A stretch of DNA of 6,033 bases from positions 1 through 6,033 of the forward strand of contig JAEWNA010000055.1 in NCBI GenBank assembly GCA_023392975.1, read 5' to 3'. The notes beneath the pieces were generated by a model. The model made no database searches and had not been told where the DNA came from. It saw only the letters and a list, made by a program, of their open reading frames with translations. The position numbers were made by a program, and so were the translations under genes. How positions within the stretch are numbered: the first letter of the stretch is position 1; each line of letters opens with the position of its first letter. This document shows positions 1 through 4,471 of this stretch, piece by piece. Source of the stretch: Pseudomonadota bacterium (GTDB lineage: Bacteria > Pseudomonadota > Gammaproteobacteria > Xanthomonadales > Xanthomonadaceae).

Positions 1-1
1 C

Positions 2-169
2 GCCCAGGCCGTCGGTCAGGCCGTCCGCGCGATGGAGACGCCGGCCGCGGTCGCCGTCGCCGCCAAGCCCGCGTCCGCACCTGCACCGGCCGAGGCCCCG
101 TCGCTGCTGTCGCGGATCGGCAACAAGCTGAAGTCACTGGTGACCCGGGCACCGAGCTCGCGGCATTGA
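2..169 (+). CDS. rhlB: C-terminal end of a protein, probably ATP-dependent RNA helicase RhlB (5' part outside window)
   Basis: An open frame enters from the left edge and ends at TGA 167-169, leaving 55 residues. The first part is Ala/Pro-rich and looks disordered (residues about 1-33 of the fragment, with many A, P and V). It is followed by a short basic amphipathic segment, SLLSRIGNKLKSLVTRA, and a Ser/Arg/His tail. From memory, xanthomonad RhlB proteins have a long Ala/Pro/Arg-rich extension after the DEAD-box core that ends in a similar SLLSRIG..L.SLV segment, so RhlB is the best guess. RhlB unwinds RNA and works with the RNA degradosome. None of the helicase motifs lie inside the window, so the identity rests on this tail alone. 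Another protein with a low-complexity tail is possible. That the frame is coding is supported by codon usage and by the close spacing to the next gene. Confidence 0.55.
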   Translation, partial: AQAVGQAVRAMETPAAVAVAAKPASAPAPAEAPSLLSRIGNKLKSLVTRAPSSRH

Positions 170-175
170 GGCCGG

Positions 176-448
176 GTGATCAGCGGCTCGGACATCGCTG
201 AGCTGCTGTTCGAGGGCGTGCTGCGCACGGCCCTGGAATTCCTCCTGTACTGGACCGGGCGCATCGTCGTTCCGGTCGTCACGTTCGGGCAGTTCCGCGT
301 CGAGCGCTTCGACGTCAACGAGAAGTCCCGCCGGACCCGTACGCGGCCCTCGCAGCCGCGCACGCTGCGGGGCGAGACCGGCATGCTCATCGGCCTGTCA
401 TGCTGGATCGCCGCCGGCGTGATCGCCTGGTTCGCGCTGCGGCACTGA
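176..448 (+). CDS. Small hypothetical membrane protein (90 aa)
   Basis: I do not recognise this gene. It starts at GTG 176, six nucleotides after the stop of the preceding gene, and a GAGG at 168-171 overlapping that stop could serve as a weak ribosome binding site. The 90-residue product has a hydrophobic stretch at about residues 20-38 (LEFLLYW...IVVPVVTFG) and a second at about 69-88 (MLIGLSCWIAAGVIAWFAL). Between them lies a very basic loop (residues 41-65, with many Arg and Lys and a run RRTRTR). This predicts a two-segment inner-membrane protein; by the positive-inside rule the basic loop faces the cytoplasm. No catalytic motif is visible. The tight spacing suggests co-transcription with the upstream gene. 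An in-frame ATG only occurs at the start of the second hydrophobic segment, so the GTG start is preferred. Confidence 0.7.
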   Translation: MISGSDIAELLFEGVLRTALEFLLYWTGRIVVPVVTFGQFRVERFDVNEKSRRTRTRPSQPRTLRGETGMLIGLSCWIAAGVIAWFALRH

Positions 449-518
449 CGAGACGGACCACGAACGCGGCCTCTTGTACGGCTGCGCATTGCCGGCGAGC
501 CAACGCCGGAAGCGGACG

Positions 519-545
519 CGGTACGATGTCGGCGACATCGTACCG
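519..545. promoter_or_regulatory. Perfect 27-bp odd palindrome just upstream of ftsE
   Basis: The left arm CGGTACGATGTCG (519-531) and right arm CGACATCGTACCG (533-545) are exact reverse complements around a single central G at 532. The element ends 8 nt before the ftsE ATG. It could be an operator for a dimeric regulator, or an RNA hairpin (12-bp stem with a 3-nt loop) in the ftsE leader. Each arm also carries TACGAT, a 4/6 match to a sigma70 -10 box, one on each strand (522-527 on +). I find no convincing -35 at 16-18 bp spacing. No T-run follows, so it does not look like an intrinsic terminator. The palindrome itself is certain; its function is unknown. Confidence 0.6.
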
Positions 546-553
546 ACGCCCCC

Positions 554-1243
554 ATGCCCCTCCTCCGCTTCGACAACGTCAGCAAGCAGTACCCCGGCGG
601 GCACGTCGCGCTGAGCGAGCTGAGCTTCGCCGTCGAGCCGGGCGAGATGCTGTTCGTCACCGGGCATTCCGGCGCGGGCAAGAGCACGCTGCTCAAGCTC
701 ATTCACCTATCCGAGCGGCCGAGCCGCGGCGCAGTGCTCTTCGGCGAGCGCAACCTGCGCAACGTCTCCGGCCGCGGCGTGGCGATGCACCGGCGCGAGG
801 TCGGCGTGGTCTACCAGGACCACCGCCTGCTGACCGACCGCACCGTGGCCGAGAACGTGGCGCTGCCGCTGCAGCTGCGCGGGCTGCGTCGCGACGAGAT
901 CCGCAAGCGGGTGCGCAGCGTACTGGACCGGGTGAGCCTGGGCGCGCGCAGCGAGGCGCTGCCGACCCAGCTGTCCGCCGGCGAGCAGCAGCGCGTGGGC
1001 ATCGCCCGGGCGCTGGTCGGCGAGCCGTCGCTGCTGGTCGCGGACGAACCCACCGGCAACCTCGACCCCACCCTGTCGGCCGAGATCATGGCGCTGTTCG
1101 CCGGGCTGCCCGAGCGCGGCACCAGCGTGCTGGTCGCCAGCCACGACCTGGCGCTGGTCAAGCGCATGCGCAAGCGCGTGCTGGTGCTGGACCACGGCCG
1201 CCTCGCCGACGACATCTCGCCGGAGGAACTGGCCGATGGCTGA
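554..1243 (+). CDS. ftsE: Cell division ATP-binding protein FtsE
   Basis: FtsE is the cytoplasmic ATPase of the FtsEX complex. It hydrolyses ATP to drive conformational change in FtsX, which activates periplasmic amidase regulators (EnvC-type) and supports divisome assembly. The 229-residue product has the usual FtsE length (about 220-230). All ABC ATPase motifs are present: Walker A GHSGAGKST (37-45), Q-loop Gln88 (VVYQDHRLL), signature LSAGEQQ (140-146), Walker B LLVADEP (160-166) with catalytic Glu165, D-loop NLD (169-171) and H-loop His197. LSAGE replaces the commoner LSGGE in the signature. The opening MPLLRFDNVSKQYPGG matches the conserved FtsE N-terminus, which fixes the start at ATG 554. 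There is no Shine-Dalgarno sequence before it; a 27-bp palindrome lies there instead. The 3' end overlaps ftsX by 8 nt, implying translational coupling. Unlike in E. coli, ftsY is not directly upstream. Confidence 0.96.
   Translation: MPLLRFDNVSKQYPGGHVALSELSFAVEPGEMLFVTGHSGAGKSTLLKLIHLSERPSRGAVLFGERNLRNVSGRGVAMHRREVGVVYQDHRLLTDRTVAENVALPLQLRGLRRDEIRKRVRSVLDRVSLGARSEALPTQLSAGEQQRVGIARALVGEPSLLVADEPTGNLDPTLSAEIMALFAGLPERGTSVLVASHDLALVKRMRKRVLVLDHGRLADDISPEELADG
1222..1226 (+). promoter_or_regulatory. Ribosome binding site of ftsX inside the end of ftsE
   Basis: GGAGG lies within the last codons of ftsE, 9 nt before the ftsX ATG at 1236. It supports that start and the 8-nt gene overlap. Confidence 0.75.
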
Positions 1244-2180
1244 GCCCGCCGCCCGTGCCGCGCAGCCGCGCTCGCGCTTCGCGGCGTGGTGCGAGCACCA
1301 CCTGCACAGCCTCGGCGCCAGCCTCGGGCGCATGCTGCACCGGCCGTGGGCGACCCTGCTGACCGTCGGCGTGATGGCGGTGGCGCTGTCGCTGCCGCTG
1401 GGGCTGGGCCTGGTGCTGGACAACGTGGCCCGGCTCGGCGGCCAGGTCGAACGCGCCCGCGAAGTGACCGTATTCCTCAGGCAGGACGTGACGCTCGAGC
1501 GTGCCCGCGCGCTCGCGGGCGAGCTGAAGGCGCGGCCGCAGGTCGAGTCGGCGACCCTGCGCACGCCCGACGAGGGCCTGGCCAGCCTGCGTGAAGGCGC
1601 CGGCGCCGACCTCTACGCCGAAGCCGTCGCCACCGTCGGCGAGAATCCGCTGCCGAGCGTGCTGATCGTCCGCCCGCGCGGCGACGAACGCGCGCTGGCG
1701 GCGCTGCTGGAAGCGTTGCCCGAGACCGACTTCGTCCAGCACGACGCGGTCTGGCGCGATCGCCTCGATCGCTGGCTGGCCTTCGGCGGGCGCGCGGTGT
1801 GGGTGCTGTCCGCACTGCTCGGTCTCGGCGCGCTGCTGGTGGTCGGCAACACCGTCCGCCTGGACATCCAGTCGCGGCGCGAGGAGATCGCGATCCTGCA
1901 GTCGCTGGGCGCCACCGACGGCTTCATCCGCCGGCCGTTCCTCTACCTCGGCGCCTGCTACGGCCTCGCCGCCGGCGCGCTGGCGCTGGGCCTGCTCACC
2001 GCGGCGGCGTTCGCGCTGGACGCACCGCTGCGCGCGCTGGCCGAAAGCTACGGCAGCCGATTCGCGCTGTCGGGCGTCGATCCGTTGCGCGGCCTGATCG
2101 TGCTCGCCGTCGCATCCGCGCTCGGTTGGCTCGGCGCCGGCGTGGTCACGGGGCATTTTCTGCGTCAAACTAGGGTCTGA
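1236..2180 (+). CDS. ftsX: Cell division permease-like protein FtsX
   Basis: FtsX is the inner-membrane partner of FtsE. It transports no known substrate; it transmits ATPase-driven movement through its periplasmic loop to peptidoglycan hydrolase activators at the septum. The 314-residue product shows the FtsX layout: a cytoplasmic N-terminus (1-37), TM1 at about 38-61, a periplasmic domain at about 62-185, TM2 at about 187-206, a cytoplasmic loop, TM3 at about 235-260 and TM4 at about 286-306. The cytoplasmic loop carries the conserved stretch NTVRL (205-209), SRREEIAIL (213-221) and LGATDGFIRRPFLY (224-237), typical of FtsX/MacB-type permease domains and the likely FtsE contact. PLPSVLIVRP (138-147) matches the ECD motif found in FtsX. 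The start at ATG 1236 overlaps ftsE and has GGAGG upstream. In E. coli rpoH follows; here a response regulator gene does. Confidence 0.95.
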   Translation: MAEPAARAAQPRSRFAAWCEHHLHSLGASLGRMLHRPWATLLTVGVMAVALSLPLGLGLVLDNVARLGGQVERAREVTVFLRQDVTLERARALAGELKARPQVESATLRTPDEGLASLREGAGADLYAEAVATVGENPLPSVLIVRPRGDERALAALLEALPETDFVQHDAVWRDRLDRWLAFGGRAVWVLSALLGLGALLVVGNTVRLDIQSRREEIAILQSLGATDGFIRRPFLYLGACYGLAAGALALGLLTAAAFALDAPLRALAESYGSRFALSGVDPLRGLIVLAVASALGWLGAGVVTGHFLRQTRV

Positions 2181-2228
2181 CGCGATCGCCGGGGGGTGCG
2201 TCGGTCGCCGCAGGGCGCCGATGCGGGC

Positions 2229-2246
2229 CGCCGGACCGTTCCGGCG
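2229..2246 (+). other. Weak hairpin in the ftsX-response regulator gap
   Basis: A 7-bp inverted repeat (CGCCGGA, loop CCGT, TCCGGCG) lies in the 117-nt gap (2181-2297) after ftsX. No T-run follows, so it is at best a weak or Rho-assisted terminator, and such stems are common by chance at this GC content. I see no convincing sigma70 promoter in the rest of the gap. Confidence 0.25.
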
Positions 2247-2297
2247 CAGGGTCGCGCCAGCACCGCCCTCCGCCAAGACGACGAGCGAACGCCGCGC

Positions 2298-3137
2298 ATG
2301 CCTGCCCATGATGTCCGCCACCTGACCACCGACCACCCGCGGGTGATGGTGGTCGATGGTTCGAAGATGGTCCGCAGGCTGATCGGCGACATGCTCCAGC
2401 GCGACCTGCCCGGGGTCGAGGTGATCGGCTGCGGCGGCGTCGCCGAGGCGCAGGCCGCCCTCGCCGAAGGCGCGATGGACCTGGTCACGACCTCGCTGGT
2501 GTTGATGGACGGCGACGGCCTGCAGGTCGCGCGCGCCGTGCGCGCCGCCGCCGGCCAGCGCTACGTGCCGGTGATCGTGGTCTCGGGCGACGCCCAGGCC
2601 CACCTCGAGGCCCGCCGCTTCACCGAGGACGTCACCGACTACTTCGACAAGGCCGAGGGCTACGCCGCGCTGGCGACCTTCATCCGCGGCTACGTCAATC
2701 CCGAGCCCATGCCCGACGCCCGGGTGCTGTACGTCGAGGACAGCATCACCGTGGCCGTGGCCACCCGGCGCATGCTGCAGGCCCACGACATCACCGTGCT
2801 GCACATGAGCCGCGGCGACGACGCGCTGGCCTACCTGCGCGAGCACCTGGGCCATGACGACGTCGGCGCCGACCTGGTGCTGACCGACGTGACCCTCGAC
2901 GGCACGGTCAGCGGGCTCGACCTGCTGCGCGCGATCCGCAACGATTTCGCCTACGGCAAGCGCCGCCTGCCGGTGCTGGTGATGACCGGCGACGGCAACC
3001 GCGACAAGCAGTCCAACCTGCTTCGCGAAGGCGCCAACGACCTGGTGCTCAAGCCGATCGAGGAACGCATGCTGATCACCAAGACCCTGTTCCAGCTGCG
3101 CCTGTCGCAGCTGCGGGAGCGGTCGCCGGCCGGCTGA
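2298..3137 (+). CDS. Response regulator with two receiver domains (REC-REC), first one degenerate
   Basis: The 279-residue protein consists of two tandem CheY-like receiver domains and no DNA-binding, GGDEF or other output domain. Receiver 2 (about 140-265) keeps the phosphorylation site: acidic pair Glu147/Asp148 (VLYVEDS), phospho-acceptor Asp197 (LVLTDVTL), Thr230 (VMTGD) and Lys252-Pro253. Receiver 1 (about 14-133) keeps Asp20 (VMVVDGS), Ser96 (VVSGD) and Lys118 (YFDKA). Its second acidic residue is Gly21, and the phospho-acceptor position is Ser66 (DLVTTS), aligned by the DG seven residues later (Asp73-Gly74). Receiver 1 is therefore probably not phosphorylated and may serve for dimerisation or partner binding. 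ATG 2298 is chosen because the receiver fold begins at residue 14. An upstream in-frame GTG at 2196 would add an Arg/Gln-rich non-conserved tail. No good Shine-Dalgarno is seen. The cognate kinase is not in the window. The start is less certain than the domain call. Confidence 0.88.
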   Translation: MPAHDVRHLTTDHPRVMVVDGSKMVRRLIGDMLQRDLPGVEVIGCGGVAEAQAALAEGAMDLVTTSLVLMDGDGLQVARAVRAAAGQRYVPVIVVSGDAQAHLEARRFTEDVTDYFDKAEGYAALATFIRGYVNPEPMPDARVLYVEDSITVAVATRRMLQAHDITVLHMSRGDDALAYLREHLGHDDVGADLVLTDVTLDGTVSGLDLLRAIRNDFAYGKRRLPVLVMTGDGNRDKQSNLLREGANDLVLKPIEERMLITKTLFQLRLSQLRERSPAG

Positions 3138-3152
3138 GGCCGGCGCGTCCAC

Positions 3153-3157
3153 GGAGG
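3153..3157 (+). promoter_or_regulatory. Ribosome binding site for the GFA-family gene
   Basis: GGAGG lies 10 nt before ATG 3168. An ATG at 3160 is too close to use it and opens only the three-codon frame ATG-CGG-CGA-TGA, so 3168 is the start. Confidence 0.65.
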
Positions 3158-3167
3158 ACATGCGGCG

Positions 3168-3560
3168 ATGACTTCCCCGGTCCGTCACGGCGCCTGCCTC
3201 TGCCGCCGCGTCACCTTTCGCGTCACCGGCGAAGTGTCCGGCATCGACGCATGCCACTGCGTGGAATGCCGCAAGCACACCGGTCATTTCTTCGCCTCCT
3301 GCGACGTCCCGCGCACAGCGCTGACGGTGCAGGGCGCCGAACACGTCGCCTGGTACGCCTCGTCCGAGCGCGTGCGCCGCGGTTTCTGCGCGCACTGCGG
3401 CTCGACCCTGTTCTGGAATCCGGTCGAGCGCGACTGGATCGCGGTCGCGATGGGAGCCTTCGACGGGCCGACCGGGCTGCAGCTGCACCGGCACATTTTC
3501 GTCGAGGAAAAGGGCGACTACTACGCCATCGCCGATGGCCTGCCGCAGCATCCGCGATGA
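3168..3560 (+). CDS. GFA-family zinc-binding protein (glutathione-dependent formaldehyde-activating enzyme/CENP-V domain)
   Basis: This 130-residue protein has the Mss4-like fold signature of the GFA (Gfa/CENP-V) family. Seven cysteines are at the expected spacings: Cys10-x-Cys12 (GACLC), Cys29-x-Cys31-x2-Cys34 (CHCVEC) and Cys74-x2-Cys77 (FCAHCGSTLFW). These build the structural zinc site and the second metal/ligand site. The length is typical of the single-domain family (about 120-190), and the C-terminal HIFVEEKGDYYAIADGLP is the usual family ending. The founding member binds glutathione and was proposed to speed S-hydroxymethylglutathione formation, but most members have no proven substrate, so I assign no reaction. 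The gene lies 30 nt after the response regulator and its TGA is only 7 nt before the ung ATG, so the three are probably co-transcribed. No functional link to either neighbour is evident. Confidence 0.9.
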   Translation: MTSPVRHGACLCRRVTFRVTGEVSGIDACHCVECRKHTGHFFASCDVPRTALTVQGAEHVAWYASSERVRRGFCAHCGSTLFWNPVERDWIAVAMGAFDGPTGLQLHRHIFVEEKGDYYAIADGLPQHPR

Positions 3561-3567
3561 GGACCGC

Positions 3568-4281
3568 ATGACCGACGACGACCGCATCAAGCTCGAACCG
3601 TCCTGGAAGGCGCGCGTCGGCGATTACCTGCGCAGCGAGCCGATGCAGGCGCTGTCGGCGTTCCTGCGCGAGCGGCGGGCCAAGGGCGCGCGCATCTACC
3701 CGCCGGCGTCGCGGATCTTCGCGGCGTTCGACGCGACGCCGTTCGATGCGGCGAAGGTCGTCATCCTCGGCCAGGACCCGTACCACGGCCCGGGCCAGGC
3801 CCATGGCCTGTGCTTCTCGGTGCTGCCGGGCGTGCCGGTGCCGCCGTCGCTGGACAACATCTTCAAGGAGATCCAGCGCGACCTCGGCATCGCCCGCCCG
3901 GACCACGGCTGCCTCACGCCGTGGGCACGGCGCGGCGTGCTGCTGCTCAACGCGGTGCTGACCGTGGAGGACGGCCGCGCCGGCGCGCACCAGGGCAAGG
4001 GTTGGGAAGGCTTCACCGACCACGTCGTCGACACCCTCAACCGCGAACGCGAAGGCCTGGTGTTCCTGCTCTGGGGCAGCTACGCGCAGGCCAAGGGCAA
4101 GGTCATCGATCCGCGCCGGCACCGCGTGCTGAAGGCGCCGCATCCTTCCCCGCTGTCGGCGCACCGCGGCTTCCTCGGCTGCGGGCATTTCTCGGCGACG
4201 AACCAGTACCTCGCGCAGCACGGGCAGACGCCGATCGACTGGTCGCTGCCACCGCGGGCGATGCTGGAGACGGCCCCGTGA
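3568..4281 (+). CDS. ung: Uracil-DNA glycosylase, family 1
   Basis: Ung removes uracil from DNA in the first step of base excision repair. The 237-residue product has the normal bacterial Ung length and all family-1 motifs: the water-activating loop GQDPYHG (68-74) with catalytic Asp70, Phe83 for base stacking (GLCFSV), Asn128 for uracil recognition (GVLLLNAVLTV), and the minor-groove Leu loop HPSPLSAHRGF (192-202) with catalytic His192. No key residue is missing. I prefer ATG 3568: it follows the GFA stop by 7 nt and has GAGGA at 3559-3563, though the 4-nt spacing is short. An in-frame ATG at 3535 would add 11 residues and overlap the GFA gene, but has no ribosome binding site. A hairpin without a T-run lies a few bases after the stop. 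Confidence 0.96.
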   Translation: MTDDDRIKLEPSWKARVGDYLRSEPMQALSAFLRERRAKGARIYPPASRIFAAFDATPFDAAKVVILGQDPYHGPGQAHGLCFSVLPGVPVPPSLDNIFKEIQRDLGIARPDHGCLTPWARRGVLLLNAVLTVEDGRAGAHQGKGWEGFTDHVVDTLNREREGLVFLLWGSYAQAKGKVIDPRRHRVLKAPHPSPLSAHRGFLGCGHFSATNQYLAQHGQTPIDWSLPPRAMLETAP

Positions 4282-4286
4282 GTTGT

Positions 4287-4304
4287 TCGGGGCGGTCGCC
4301 CCGA
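4287..4304 (+). terminator. GC-rich hairpin just after ung, possible weak terminator
   Basis: An 8-bp inverted repeat (TCGGGGCG, GT, CGCCCCGA) begins 5 nt after the ung stop. In RNA it would fold with a 6-7-bp stem. It is followed by TCACGG rather than a T-run, so it is not a textbook intrinsic terminator. Its position after the last gene of the run fits an end-of-transcript hairpin. Confidence 0.4.
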
Positions 4305-4310
4305 TCACGG

Positions 4311-4339
4311 TTGACAACGCTGTCAGCTCCGTCTAGAAC
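4311..4339 (+). promoter_or_regulatory. Predicted sigma70-type promoter of the sugar symporter gene
   Basis: TTGACA (4311-4316) is a perfect -35 match. After exactly 17 bp comes TAGAAC (4334-4339), a 4/6 match to the -10 consensus. The predicted transcription start is at about 4345-4347, giving a leader of about 126 nt before the GTG at 4472. It sits between the ung stop and the symporter and is the best promoter candidate in the window. Confidence 0.65.
4312..4325. promoter_or_regulatory. LacI-type operator-like palindrome over the -35 box
   Basis: TGACAACGCTGTCA has 5-bp arms TGACA and TGTCA around a four-base core ACGC with a central CG; only the positions flanking the CG break the symmetry. 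Short palindromes with a central CG are typical operators of LacI/GalR-family sugar regulators. It covers the last five bases of the -35 box, so a bound repressor would block RNA polymerase. A regulator of sugar uptake fits the downstream gene. No regulator gene is in the window, so the assignment is inference. Confidence 0.5.
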
Positions 4340-4347
4340 GTGGCGAC

Positions 4348-4376
4348 GGGCCGGTCGGAGCGTATCCGACCGGCCC
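4348..4376 (+). other. Strong 12-bp-stem hairpin at the predicted 5' end of the symporter transcript
   Basis: GGGCCGGTCGGA (4348-4359) and TCCGACCGGCCC (4365-4376) are exact reverse complements around the loop GCGTA. No T-run follows on the + strand (CTGACGCATC). If the promoter at 4311-4339 is real, transcription starts within about three bases of this hairpin, so it would cap the 5' end of the mRNA and could stabilise it or cause early termination. Alternatively it ends transcription coming from ung. The structure is certain, the role is not. Confidence 0.6.
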
Positions 4377-4435
4377 TGACGCATCATCCCCGACGCACCG
4401 CGTTCCCCCCACGCGCGGGCTCCATCGCAAACGAC

Positions 4436-4453
4436 CCGTCGCTCGCGCGACGG
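4436..4453 (+). other. Second leader hairpin upstream of the symporter ribosome binding site
   Basis: CCGTCGC (4436-4442) and GCGACGG (4447-4453) pair around the loop TCGC, ending 8 nt before the GGAG at 4462-4465. It could influence ribosome access. At this GC content a chance 7-bp stem is also plausible. Confidence 0.3.
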
Positions 4454-4461
4454 CCGATTCC

Positions 4462-4465
4462 GGAG
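4462..4465 (+). promoter_or_regulatory. Ribosome binding site deciding the GTG start of the symporter gene
   Basis: GGAG lies 6 nt before GTG 4472. The N-terminus that follows (MRLSTIDAVIVLAYLVGI) aligns with the start of TM-1 in vSGLT, so this start is well placed even though it is not ATG. Confidence 0.7.
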
Positions 4466-4471
4466 AACGAC

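Noticed and set aside
492..509. 6-bp inverted repeat CCGGCG / CGCCGG before ftsE
   Set aside because: It is short, composed only of G and C, and expected by chance at this GC content; no T-run follows.
400..1362. 320-codon + strand frame over ftsE
   Set aside because: It is an Arg/Ala-rich out-of-frame reading of ftsE, which has all ABC motifs in the other frame.
2150..2200. Possible rpoH-like promoter at the end of ftsX
   Set aside because: TTTTCT and TAGGGT are present, but their spacing is about 8 bp, too short for a sigma70 promoter.
2196..2297. Upstream GTG extension of the response regulator
   Set aside because: It adds 34 Arg/Gln-rich residues before the receiver fold with no good ribosome binding site. 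ATG 2298 puts the first strand of the receiver near residue 15, as usual.
3535..3567. Upstream ATG extension of ung
   Set aside because: It adds 11 residues overlapping the GFA gene and lacks a ribosome binding site; ATG 3568 follows GAGGA.
1158..3590. 810-codon open frame on the - strand
   Set aside because: It runs antisense to ftsX, the response regulator and the GFA gene, all of which have clear family motifs. Its translation is rich in His, Gln, Arg, Asp and Ala with no domain, as expected for the mirror frame of high-GC genes.
3223..4317. 364-codon open frame on the - strand
   Set aside because: It is antisense to the GFA gene and ung and has an Arg-rich composition without motifs.
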